In this document: positions 1 through 7,167 of the stretch, in pieces | Numbering within the stretch: the first letter of the stretch is position 1 | Layout of the letters: every line of letters begins with the position of its first letter | NCBI RefSeq assembly: GCF_000732605.1 | Contig: NZ_JPME01000009.1 | Location: 1-35,416, forward strand | Length of the DNA: 35,416 nt | Source of the DNA: Lacrimispora celerecrescens | Lineage (GTDB): Bacteria; Bacillota; Clostridia; Lachnospirales; Lachnospiraceae | Direction: 5' to 3' | Made by a program: the position numbers and the translations under genes | Notes under the pieces: model-generated | The model's input: only the letters and a program-made list of their open reading frames with translations | What the model was told of the DNA's origin: nothing | Database searches by the model: none

Positions 1-225
1 CCACAGTTTCTGACGAACTTCCGGAAACTCTTTCTTAATCAGTCGGCTGCTGGCACTTTTATAAGCATTGATAAACTTACTGATTTCGGTTTTGGGATGG
101 GCACGAAATAAAATATGGATATGGTCTGCATCATGACTCCATTCCATAAGTGTTATATGGTAGTTCGGTGCGATGTACTCAAAAATCTCCTTCGCACGAG
201 ACGATATAAGGTTATCTAAAACCAT
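1..225 (-). pseudogene. tnpA: IS200/IS605-family transposase TnpA (Y1 HUH), partial, N-terminally truncated
   Basis: The reverse strand encodes a Y1-transposase segment with the HUH metal-binding signature DHIHILF and the downstream family block SKFINAYKSASSRLIKKEF. It runs off the window at base 1, so the catalytic Tyr helix is not visible. The ORF opens at ATG 225, with an in-frame TGA 21 bases upstream. Family members carry about 25 more N-terminal residues (a YHLVxVxKYRRK block) before the LDN..SxRAKEIFE segment that starts here, so the 5' end appears lost or replaced. A ribosome-binding-like AAAGG lies 9 bases upstream, so a short protein could still be made. The imperfect palindrome at 299-340 lies just outside and fits an IS200/IS605 end. 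Identification is secure; activity is doubtful. Confidence 0.8.
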
Positions 226-298
226 AGTATCACCAGCCTTTCATTCTATTCGACTGAATATACTATATCGCAAAAATTGATTTGTATTAAGAGATTAT

Positions 299-340
299 AG
301 CGATTCATCCCACCACCTTAGAGGTGGGGGAATTCTCGCT
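299..340. repeat. Imperfect palindrome, IS200/IS605-type element end
   Basis: The sequence folds into a hairpin with outer arms AGCGATTC (299-306) and GAATTCTCGCT (330-340), and an inner stem CCACC (313-317) with GGTGG (323-327) around the loop TTAGA; three G-C pairs with one bulged A extend the inner stem. Subterminal hairpins of this kind are what TnpA of IS200/IS605 elements binds as single-stranded DNA. Its position about 75 bases upstream of the truncated tnpA supports this reading. It could also be the end of a lost tnpB-type element. Confidence 0.6.
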
Positions 341-378
341 AATATATGTTAAATCAGGCTTAAATGAAAATCGCATGA

Positions 379-729
379 TCATTTCTGATTGAATGATAAA
401 GAAGGGGTTCCAGTGATCGTGATTTCTCCACCGACACGGCAGCACACCGATCCGCTTTCCGCAATAATAAAACCTTGTACATCGCTCACATCGTCTGTAT
501 AGATTTTTCTGCATGTAATATCTCCTGTAACATGAGAATGGTATAGCTGCACTTGATTCGCCCGGATATTTCCGGTGATGGTACCGCTGCAGTAAACTGT
601 CCCTCTGCAAAAAACATCACCATTTATCTCACCTCGGATGAGCAGATCATCACTGCTTTCAAGATATCCATATATTTCATCGTTTTGCATATCATTGAAC
701 TTTTCGGATTGAAAGAATTTTTTATCCAT
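379..729 (-). CDS. Bactofilin-like polymer-forming protein
   Basis: About 116 residues. The central part (roughly residues 25-95) consists of short hydrophobic/glycine turns typical of the bactofilin right-handed beta-helix (RGEINGDVFCRGTVYCSGTI, then GNIRANQV and SHVTGDI). Bactofilins polymerise without nucleotides and act as cytoplasmic or membrane-associated scaffolds for cell shape or wall enzymes. Start choice: a longer reading would begin at GTG 741, but that codon is part of the Shine-Dalgarno GGAGGTG. ATG 729 sits 9 bases after it and is preferred. It is monocistronic and divergent from the ibr-like operon, with a perfect TATAAT -10 on the minus strand near 790. Several Cys residues in the repeat core are somewhat unusual. 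Specific role unknown. Confidence 0.8.
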   Translation of the reverse strand: MDKKFFQSEKFNDMQNDEIYGYLESSDDLLIRGEINGDVFCRGTVYCSGTITGNIRANQVQLYHSHVTGDITCRKIYTDDVSDVQGFIIAESGSVCCRVGGEITITGTPSLSFNQK

Positions 730-967
730 TCCATCAATCACCTCCTTTTCACACTATTCCTTAATCTGGTACCTGATTTGATCAATATTATATGGTTGTT
801 TTATCTTACCTAAGTAAATATCGTTCCTAACTGGCTGTATCTTGTATCAAACAAGAATTAGTAACCATCGGTGACCAATTTTGGAATATTTTGTGAATCA
901 AGAACATTATACTGGCATTTTGGAACAAATTATGCTAGAAATATTTTCAAAGTGCTATATTTAAAGC

Positions 968-2365
968 GTGAAATTAGGCAAACATGCGGCGCTCCCGCCA
1001 CTCATCCTGCCAATTTTATCAGCACACGAAACGGAGGTGGTCTGTATTCCCAAGATCTATTCATCGGAAGACGTTTTAAATGCAGCAATGGAACGAATTA
1101 ACATCGCATTCTCACATTTCTCCCATCTTTACCTCTGCGTATCCGGCGGCAAAGATTCATCTGTTATGCTCCAGCTCTGTGCGTACGTAGCCCGGCAAAG
1201 GGGCATGAAATTCAGCATTCAGTATATTGACCTGGAAGCACAATATCAGGCAACCATTCAGCATATTGAAGAACTGCGCAGGATGACGGCAGATGTCGTC
1301 GACAGGTTTTACTGGTGCTGCCTGCCTCTGTCACTTCGTAATGCGGTTTCCGTCATACAACCTAAATGGATTTGCTGGGACCGCAATGATCAGGATAAAT
1401 GGGTGCGGGATATGCCTGATTACGAATGCGTGATAAACGAAAACAACCTGCCAGAGGATTGGACATGGTTTTACAAAGGCATGGAGTTTGAGGAATATAC
1501 ATACCGGTTCAGTCAATGGTTCCAAAAAATTCATGGCGGTACTGTTGGCGTAGGCATCGCCATCCGGAGCAATGAGAGCCTTAATCGTTTTAATACCATC
1601 ATCAATAAAAAGAAGGAACGGTTTCAGGAATATGGTTGGACTACAAAGTTACGTGTTTCTGATCCCAATTGCGAGATTTATCATTTCTATCCCTTATACG
1701 ATTGGCGAACCGAAGACATATGGGGCGCAGTAAGCCAGCTGGATCTTGCCTTTAATGAAATTTATGAACTGATGTACAAGAACGGGCTGAGCATCCATCA
1801 GCAGCGGCTTTGCCAGCCTTATGGAGATGACCAACGCAACGGGCTGAACCAGTTCCGTGCATTGGAACCGGAAACCTGGGAGCGGGTGGTCAATCGAGTT
1901 CATGGCGTGAATTTTGGAAATATCTATGCCAGATCATCACTGCTCGGTAACATAACATCAGAAAAGCCCGGGGAAATGACCTGGCAGCAGTATACTGTAT
2001 TATTACTTGAAAGTCTCGGCCTATATTCACCTGAACTGAGGGATCACTACTACCGTAAAATCAATACGTATATACAGTGGTGGGCCACACGCGGATTCCC
2101 GTTAGAGAAGATACCTGACGAAGCAGACCGGAAGCTGGAGACAAAAAAACAGGTTCCATCCTGGCGGAGGATTGCCAGAGCTATCGAAAAGAACGATTTT
2201 TGGCTGCGCCGGCTCAGCTTTGCGCCATCAAAGTCAGACGTAAAGCTTTTGACGCAGCTTAGAAAGCAATATAAGAATTTTATAAATTTTGACGACGCCC
2301 AGGATAAGCAGATGCGTAAGATCATTACCGAGGAGGAGGACGATGGAGCAGATACAATGCTTTGA
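968..2365 (+). CDS. IbrA-like PAPS reductase/ATP-pyrophosphatase family protein (DUF3440)
   Basis: The N-terminal part has the PP-loop SGGKDSS (residues 59-65 of the longest reading), which binds the pyrophosphate of ATP in the adenine-nucleotide alpha-hydrolase superfamily. It is followed by YIDLEAQY, a CCLP motif, WICWDR, the DWRTEDIW block and a CQPYGDDQR block typical of IbrA/DUF3440 proteins. E. coli IbrA acts with IbrB to raise expression of eib immunoglobulin-binding genes; the chemistry is unknown. The first 26 codons from GTG 968 have no ribosome binding site and look non-coding. A good site, ACGGAGG (1031-1037), points instead to ATT 1046, giving about 439 aa beginning IPKIYSSEDVL. 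The 3' end overlaps the GNAT gene by 23 bases, so the genes are translationally coupled. Confidence 0.85.
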   Translation: MKLGKHAALPPLILPILSAHETEVVCIPKIYSSEDVLNAAMERINIAFSHFSHLYLCVSGGKDSSVMLQLCAYVARQRGMKFSIQYIDLEAQYQATIQHIEELRRMTADVVDRFYWCCLPLSLRNAVSVIQPKWICWDRNDQDKWVRDMPDYECVINENNLPEDWTWFYKGMEFEEYTYRFSQWFQKIHGGTVGVGIAIRSNESLNRFNTIINKKKERFQEYGWTTKLRVSDPNCEIYHFYPLYDWRTEDIWGAVSQLDLAFNEIYELMYKNGLSIHQQRLCQPYGDDQRNGLNQFRALEPETWERVVNRVHGVNFGNIYARSSLLGNITSEKPGEMTWQQYTVLLLESLGLYSPELRDHYYRKINTYIQWWATRGFPLEKIPDEADRKLETKKQVPSWRRIARAIEKNDFWLRRLSFAPSKSDVKLLTQLRKQYKNFINFDDAQDKQMRKIITEEEDDGADTML

Positions 2366-2810
2366 AGGGAACTATGATAAGGCGCTTTTCTATTCAAAGA
2401 TGGGGCGCTTTTTCGCAGAGGAGCGATACATTCGTCAGATGCCCTACCTGCGCAATGAACCTGACCGTGTCTGGTTCCTGATTGAAAAAGAGGGGCAGGT
2501 CGCCGCTTTTTCCTCTCTGGTGATTAAGGAGGAATACATTTTATTTTCTACAGAATATGTGGAGATAAGATACCGCAGACAAGGCCTGTTCAGTGCCTTA
2601 ACAGATGCCCGGTTCGAATATTGCCAGGAAATCAAAATGCCTGTTCGCACCTCGACCAGCATCGAATTGGTCAAAGATTACTATATGCGGCGGGGATTTG
2701 CAGTATATAGAAAAACAAAAAACTACTGGTTTTTATCCGGAAAGATTCAGGAGGTTACCTATGATATGCAAGAAAGAGAAAACAGCAGAAACCTGCTATT
2801 CGGAGCTTGA
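2343..2810 (+). CDS. GNAT-family N-acetyltransferase
   Basis: 155 residues. The segment around residues 62-85 (VEIRYRRQGLFSALTDARFEYC) matches GNAT motif A, with RRQGLFSAL as a variant of the acetyl-CoA pyrophosphate-binding R/Q-x-x-G-x-G/A loop. It is followed by a SIELVKDYYMRRGF segment typical of motif B, where Y and GF close the acetyl-CoA site. Start ATG 2343 is preceded by GGAGGAGG. The start lies inside the end of the IbrA-like gene, and its last 50 bases overlap the start of the ParB-domain gene. This places the acetyltransferase between the two ibr-like partners in one coupled operon. The substrate is unknown; a modification step in the same pathway is inferred from context only. Confidence 0.82.
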   Translation: MEQIQCFEGNYDKALFYSKMGRFFAEERYIRQMPYLRNEPDRVWFLIEKEGQVAAFSSLVIKEEYILFSTEYVEIRYRRQGLFSALTDARFEYCQEIKMPVRTSTSIELVKDYYMRRGFAVYRKTKNYWFLSGKIQEVTYDMQERENSRNLLFGA

Positions 2811-3432
2811 GGCTTGTGTTGAAAAAATGACACAGCTCATTAAAACAATGAGATTACATGAAAAAGTGCAGGCACTAAATAAAATTCGACGCGCGTTAAG
2901 TGAATGTTCTCCGTTTCAAGATCCCGTAGATCTCGTGGAGTGGATTCCTGCACAAAAGGTACAGGCAAATGATTATAATCCCAATAAGGTTGCTCCGGAT
3001 GAAATGGAACTGCTTTACACATCGATCCGTCTGGATGATTTTACCCAACCAATTGTATCCTATCGTATCGACAATGATCACTATGAGATTACAGATGGAT
3101 TTCACCGTAACAAAATTGGCAGATATCCCGAAATTGCGAGAAAGCGCCATGGCTACCTGCCTTTAACCATCATAGATAAGCCTCTGGACGAGCGCATTGG
3201 CTCTACGATCCGCCATAACCGGGCAAGAGGAACCCACCAGATCCGTTCCATGAGTGAGATTGTTGTCGGCCTGGCATCCATGGGGTGGTCAGATGCTAAA
3301 ATAGAAAAAAATCTGGGTATGGAATTGGATGAAGTCATTCGGCTAAAACAAATCAGCGGATTGAAAGAAGCCTTCCAAAACCACGAGTTTTCAAAATCGT
3401 GGAACGAATTTGAATATAAATATTTTAAATAA
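2761..3432 (+). CDS. IbrB-like ParB N-terminal-domain protein
   Basis: 223 residues. After a charged N-terminal helix (1-60), a ParB/Srx-type domain covers about residues 60-165: VEWIPAQKVQANDYNPNKV, then DDFTQPIVSYRID, ITDGFHRNKIG (the GxHR-like core) and IRHNRARGTHQIR. In ParB and Srx folds this region binds nucleotides. A C-terminal helix-turn-helix-like part (MGWSDAKIEKNLGMELDEVIRLKQISGL) resembles the ParB DNA-binding region. ATG 2761 follows CAGGAGG. It overlaps the GNAT gene by 50 bases and ends the operon. The pairing with a DUF3440 protein upstream identifies it as IbrB-like rather than a chromosome-partition ParB. In E. coli IbrAB acts as an activator of eib genes; here no eib gene is visible. 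Confidence 0.85.
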   Translation: MICKKEKTAETCYSELEACVEKMTQLIKTMRLHEKVQALNKIRRALSECSPFQDPVDLVEWIPAQKVQANDYNPNKVAPDEMELLYTSIRLDDFTQPIVSYRIDNDHYEITDGFHRNKIGRYPEIARKRHGYLPLTIIDKPLDERIGSTIRHNRARGTHQIRSMSEIVVGLASMGWSDAKIEKNLGMELDEVIRLKQISGLKEAFQNHEFSKSWNEFEYKYFK

Positions 3433-3434
3433 AA

Positions 3435-3464
3435 GGCAGCTTCCATCTAGATGAAATCGCCGCC
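3435..3464 (-). terminator. Terminator between convergent IbrB-like and sensor kinase genes
   Basis: On the minus strand GGCGGC pairs with GCTGCC (one G-U), enclosing a second stem TTTCATC/GATGGAA around TA. TTTTATTT follows in the direction of the kinase transcript. It lies 5 bases past the kinase stop and may also slow readthrough from the plus-strand operon, although that side has no T-run. Confidence 0.6.
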
Positions 3465-3469
3465 TCATT

Positions 3470-4804
3470 CTATACTGTTTCGTTTGCTTTTGAGCGGGGA
3501 TTTATAGGTATGCAGCTCTTTATTTTAAATATCCCCTTTTCACTGTCCGGTTCAATAAATACCAGTCCACCCATCCCCTCAATCGTCTCTCTTATGATTT
3601 GCAATCCAAAACCATGATAGTCCTTATCTTTCTTTGTAGTCTTCGGTTCACCGTTCGCAATTAACAGCTCTCCGTTAAAGGAATTGGTTACCTCAATGAT
3701 TGTCCAATCCTGAGTGCTGTTGCTTGTTACCTCAATAAAACGTTCGAATTCGGATACCTTATTACAGGCTTCTATGGCATTGTTAATGATATTGGAAAAA
3801 ACTCGGACAATTTCCAGCTCTGTCATTGACGCAGATTCAGGAAGATGTGCATGTGCCTGGAAACGGATATTCTTTTCTTCACAGACATCGGCGGCATCCT
3901 GCAATATGGCATCCAGGACAATATTATCGGAATAGTCTTTGTGAATCTGCACGCTCCGCTGCATCGTATCGTGAATGTCATCCAGCAATTTGATTGCCTT
4001 TTTATATTCCTGGCGGCGCATTAAAGTTTTTAAAGAACCCATCAACTTTTCATAATCATGACGAAAGGCCCGATAGCTTTCTGTAAATTTACGATAGGAT
4101 TGATAGTGACGCATTTGGCGGGAAAGCTGTTCTTGTAATTGATGAGTAAATAATTCGTATTCAAACAATTCTGATATCCTTGATGCATGATTCAGGATAA
4201 CCAGCAGCCATAAGTTACTTATGATGCAGGAGCCCATATAGAGAGTAGAATACCAATTTTGCCTGACATCATCATAGTAACGTCCATCATTAATAAGCGT
4301 GAGAAACAGCCATTGAAAAAACAGATAAATGACAACAAATTTCAGCTGGCCTTGATTATTCATTAAATACCTGGCCTTTTGTCTGGGAACGATGACATCG
4401 CGGATCATCAAAAAGTAAAAAATTGAAAGAAGTACTGCTAATACAGAAATTATATCATCATGCTGCTGTAGAACATTTTTAATGCTTGTATGTAAGGCAA
4501 TAGAATAGATGGAAAAGACAATTCCCCGGCTGGAATACAAGGAAAACAAATAAATACTGCCCGCATAAAGTGTTTGAGTTGTGGTTCCGCTAAATAATAA
4601 TCGGAAAGATATCATAAATGAAACAAATACCATATATACAGCGAACCTTGAATCCAACAGTATATAGGCTGCTGCTGTTATAATAGCATTTATAGCAATT
4701 GCAATAATAAAATAAATCCAATGGTCCCTTTTCAACTGAAACAGCTTTTTAAAACGCAGAAGAGTAAATATATCATATGTAATCAGCGAAACAAGACTTA
4801 TCAT
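3470..4804 (-). CDS. AgrC-type membrane sensor histidine kinase (GHKL)
   Basis: 444 residues. About six hydrophobic segments fill residues 1-205, followed by a coiled region (205-245) and a DHp-like H-box FRHDYEKLMGSL with phosphoacceptor His249. The ATPase domain shows the N-box NIINNAIEAC and the G-box YHGFGLQIIRETIEGMGG. This arrangement is that of AgrC/ComD-like kinases that sense peptides through the membrane domain and phosphorylate a LytTR regulator. The regulator gene lies 9 bases upstream on the same strand. No AgrB protease or AgrD pro-peptide gene is adjacent, so the ligand is unknown. The ATG at 4804 follows an AGGAGAAT-type site. Confident in family, not in stimulus. Confidence 0.9.
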   Translation of the reverse strand: MISLVSLITYDIFTLLRFKKLFQLKRDHWIYFIIAIAINAIITAAAYILLDSRFAVYMVFVSFMISFRLLFSGTTTQTLYAGSIYLFSLYSSRGIVFSIYSIALHTSIKNVLQQHDDIISVLAVLLSIFYFLMIRDVIVPRQKARYLMNNQGQLKFVVIYLFFQWLFLTLINDGRYYDDVRQNWYSTLYMGSCIISNLWLLVILNHASRISELFEYELFTHQLQEQLSRQMRHYQSYRKFTESYRAFRHDYEKLMGSLKTLMRRQEYKKAIKLLDDIHDTMQRSVQIHKDYSDNIVLDAILQDAADVCEEKNIRFQAHAHLPESASMTELEIVRVFSNIINNAIEACNKVSEFERFIEVTSNSTQDWTIIEVTNSFNGELLIANGEPKTTKKDKDYHGFGLQIIRETIEGMGGLVFIEPDSEKGIFKIKSCIPINPRSKANETV

Positions 4805-4813
4805 GATATTCTC

Positions 4814-5560
4814 CTATCCGCAATCGTGAATGTTGGTACGGCTGATATAATTGGCAAAAACCTGTTTCATCTGCTTCATATAAGTTGCACCGATCGGAAT
4901 CTTTTCACCTGTTTTCAAAATTAAAACATTCTGTTCAAATTGCATAATATATGACATGTTCACAATATATGAACGGTGAATGCGAACGAACCCTCTATGG
5001 AGTAATTGATTCTCTATCTGCTCCATTGTTGAATAAAATTGAAATACTTCCCCTCCATTATAGTGAACGGATATAATTCGTTTCCAGATCTCGAAGAAGG
5101 AGATTTCCCTGAACGGAATCACTTTTCTAATATTATTTTTCCCTGACTCACAAAGGAACATATCATTTTCTTTTTTTGAGACCAAAGTAATAGCTCTGTT
5201 AAATATTTCCTCAAATTTAGCAGTAGTAATTTTTGATTTTATTAAATATTGGATAGGAGAAATATCATAAGCATCGAAAACATAATCTTCACTTGTAGTC
5301 AAAAAGATAATTTCTGAACTGCAGCCAAGTTCCCGAAGCCTCTTCGCCGTGTCCAGCCCATTCAGCTTGTTCATCAATATATCCAGGTAGATGATGTCTG
5401 CCTGGTTTGGTGAATCAGCTAAAAAAAACAAAAGTTCTTCTCCGCTTTTGAAATAGGAAATGGTGATTTCCACCTTGTTTTTCTTTGCAGCCTTTTTAAT
5501 CAACCCGGCATATTGAGCACGGGCATCCAGATCATCATCACACAAAAATATCTTCAACAT
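4814..5560 (-). CDS. LytTR-family response regulator (AgrA-like)
   Basis: 248 residues. The receiver domain (1-130) has the acidic pocket CDDD (7-10), phosphoacceptor Asp60 in IIYLDI, the conserved switch residue region IIFLTTSEDYVF and a K in LIKSK. A LytTR DNA-binding domain follows (about 145-240) with IRKVIPFREISFFEI, FVRIHRSYIVNMSYI and GEKIPIGATYM. LytTR proteins bind pairs of short direct repeats upstream of -35 boxes. A strong promoter (5668-5696) and three phased repeats (5696-5764) lie upstream of this gene, suggesting autoregulation. It is first in an operon with the kinase. The next operon downstream of the repeats on the same strand is the pilus cluster, a plausible but unproven target. 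Confidence 0.92.
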   Translation of the reverse strand: MLKIFLCDDDLDARAQYAGLIKKAAKKNKVEITISYFKSGEELLFFLADSPNQADIIYLDILMNKLNGLDTAKRLRELGCSSEIIFLTTSEDYVFDAYDISPIQYLIKSKITTAKFEEIFNRAITLVSKKENDMFLCESGKNNIRKVIPFREISFFEIWKRIISVHYNGGEVFQFYSTMEQIENQLLHRGFVRIHRSYIVNMSYIMQFEQNVLILKTGEKIPIGATYMKQMKQVFANYISRTNIHDCG

Positions 5561-5667
5561 GACTGTTCACCAACCTTTCTCCAAGGTAATCCATCTCATC
5601 AAAGCCTTAATCTTGTGTATTGGCCCTGCACCATACTCTTCCCCCGGTTTCATGAAAATGTATTAAT

Positions 5668-5696
5668 AGTATAACACTCTGTAATTACTTTTTCAA
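5668..5696 (-). promoter_or_regulatory. Promoter of the LytTR two-component operon
   Basis: On the minus strand TTGAAA (5696-5691) and TATACT (5673-5668) are separated by 17 bases, and TGT immediately before the -10 gives an extended -10. It lies about 108 bases upstream of the response-regulator ATG. The -35 touches the first of three 26-bp-spaced repeats. Confidence 0.7.
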
Positions 5697-5764
5697 TTAT
5701 ATAATATATTCCATTGTATGTATTATATAAAGAATTTCATTGTTGGTATTATATAATATATTCC
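5696..5764. repeat. Three helically phased direct repeats upstream of the two-component promoter
   Basis: The core ATTATATAA occurs at 5696-5704, 5722-5730 and 5748-5756, exactly 26 bases apart. The outer two copies are identical over 17 bases (5696-5712 and 5748-5764), and 5712-5729 matches 5738-5755 at 16 of 18 positions. The array directly abuts the -35 box at 5691-5696. LytTR regulators bind direct repeats in this position, so these are candidate AgrA-like binding sites, although A/T richness makes chance similarity easier. The rest of 5561-5972 holds no convincing gene: only 9-10-codon ORFs near 5790 and 5830, and the terminator. Confidence 0.6.
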
Positions 5765-5895
5765 TCTGAATCATGTAAAAGAAAGGAATGAATGAACATA
5801 AACTAATCAGAGGATAACCTTTAGAAAAATGCATACTGAAATAATAAGAGGAAATAAATGAGGTAAATATAAATGATCTAATAAAGAGTATTTAA

Positions 5896-5933
5896 ATAAA
5901 AAAGCGGCCTCAGAAATATAACTTTCTGAGGCC
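5896..5933 (-). terminator. Intrinsic terminator of the pilus operon
   Basis: An 11-bp perfect stem, GGCCTCAGAAA (5906-5916) with TTTCTGAGGCC (5923-5933), is followed on the minus strand by GCTTTTTTATTT. It lies 39 bases past the last gene of the pilus operon and shows that transcription normally ends before the two-component operon. Confidence 0.85.
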
Positions 5934-5972
5934 TAATTCATTCATGAAGCTTACTGCCAGAGCTTCAGATTC

Positions 5973-6488
5973 TTAACCTTTATTAATTGTTTCAATTGGG
6001 AAGAGCACCAGCCCCTGTACATCACTACATAGTACGCTTTCAATGAAATCCCTCCGTCCTACTACATGAAACCCTTGAACACCTGCCAGAGAAAATACCT
6101 TTTTATCACCGATTTTGGAAGCATCTATAACTGCCTTTTTAATCACACTGTGATCCGGATTGAGCTTGCTTTGTTCGGTCAGGCAATCCACTTCATGTAA
6201 CTCTGGGCAAAAGTACAATTCTGCAAGTTCATTAAACGTATCCATCAAAACAATTTCCGTAAAGACGGTGTCAGGTTCATATAATGCAATAACACTTTGA
6301 ATTTTCTCTGATACCAGCAAGAAAGGCTGGAGTAGAATATCATGAAAGGCCGTGTAGGAGTTTCCGTGGAAAAACAGTAATTCACGCCCCGGAAGTTTAT
6401 GAGCCCAGTCCTGTTTTATATCCCAGATATCAAATGGGCTTACTGCAATAGGTATATCTGTGTCAGCCATAATTAAGTAATATTCCAT
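5973..6488 (-). CDS. Uncharacterised protein, possibly Imm11 (DUF1629)-like
   Basis: 171 residues, soluble, no signal peptide or membrane segment. The C-terminal half (VFSLAGVQGFHVVGRRDFIESVLCSDVQGLVLFPIE) resembles Imm11/DUF1629 immunity-type proteins, in which a phrase of the form vSe-x-l-x-x-x-l-x-x-x-x-x-x-G-l-x-F ends the fold. The match is by eye and weak. ATG 6488 has AGGAGG 8-9 bases upstream. It is the last gene of the pilus operon, 34 bases after the Sel1-repeat gene. Sel1-repeat plus Imm-like neighbours are common in polymorphic-toxin and contact systems, but no toxin domain was seen. Function unknown. Confidence 0.6.
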   Translation of the reverse strand: MEYYLIMADTDIPIAVSPFDIWDIKQDWAHKLPGRELLFFHGNSYTAFHDILLQPFLLVSEKIQSVIALYEPDTVFTEIVLMDTFNELAELYFCPELHEVDCLTEQSKLNPDHSVIKKAVIDASKIGDKKVFSLAGVQGFHVVGRRDFIESVLCSDVQGLVLFPIETINKG

Positions 6489-6522
6489 CCTATTCCGCCT
6501 CCTGATATTATGTATTTATGGT

Positions 6523-7167
6523 TCAGGTATAATCTTTTCTGTTATATAAGTTGTTCTCAAATATTTCCGCAAGAGCTTTCGTCGAAAGTTCATTACCATC
6601 ATTAGAAGCTATCTGATAATGATATACCGCTTTCTCTATATCTTTTTTAACGCCCCAGCCATTTAGGTATAGATCGCCCAAGTGCTTGTGCGAAGTTGAG
6701 CAGCTGTTTTCAATGGCTTTTTGGAAGTATTCACTTGCTTTCTGATAATCCTGGATGACACCCAATCCTGTTTTATACATCCAGCCTAAATTATTTAAAG
6801 CACTTCCATTGTTATTTTCTGCTGCCTCCATAAGGTATATGAAGGCTTTGTGATAGTCCTTTCCAGCGCCTTTCCCATTGAGGTACATTGCGCCCAGCCT
6901 CGCCTGAGCATCATCTTTGCCTTGTTCCGCTGATTTTTCATACCATTTACGTGCCATCAAATAGTTCTTATTAATCATAACTCCATAATAATACAAGTTA
7001 CCGATTAAATATTGAGCGTCAGCATTTCCTTCATAGGCAGCTCTTAAATACCATTTGAATGCATCTTGTTGTTGTGAATGTTGTGAGTGTTCATCTAAAG
7101 ACATTTCATATAAATTGGAAATGTCCTGGCAAACATCTATAAGTATATCTCTCTTTGTATCCTTCAT
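6523..7167 (-). CDS. Sel1-like repeat (tetratricopeptide-type) protein
   Basis: 214 residues made mostly of Sel1-like repeats from about residue 35 to 205. Successive units carry the A-x-x-x-L-G-x-x-Y-x-x-G-x-G-V pattern: AQYLIGNLYYYGV, AQARLGAMYLNGKG, ALNNLGWMYKTGLGV and SHKHLGDLYLNGWGV, each followed by KAxxYxxxA. Such alpha-solenoids are protein-protein adaptors. No signal peptide is visible, so it is probably cytoplasmic. Its ATG overlaps the stop of the acidic secreted protein (ATGA), which suggests translational coupling; no separate ribosome binding site is evident. The partner is unknown, but its fixed place in the pilus operon suggests a role with the membrane or secreted products upstream. 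Confidence 0.85.
   Translation of the reverse strand: MKDTKRDILIDVCQDISNLYEMSLDEHSQHSQQQDAFKWYLRAAYEGNADAQYLIGNLYYYGVMINKNYLMARKWYEKSAEQGKDDAQARLGAMYLNGKGAGKDYHKAFIYLMEAAENNNGSALNNLGWMYKTGLGVIQDYQKASEYFQKAIENSCSTSHKHLGDLYLNGWGVKKDIEKAVYHYQIASNDGNELSTKALAEIFENNLYNRKDYT

Noticed and set aside
5780-5860. Two tiny ORFs (9-10 codons, each with an IIRG/LIRG phrase) as possible signal peptides of the Agr-like system
   Set aside because: Too short, no AgrB-type processing protein nearby, and the similarity is only a few residues.
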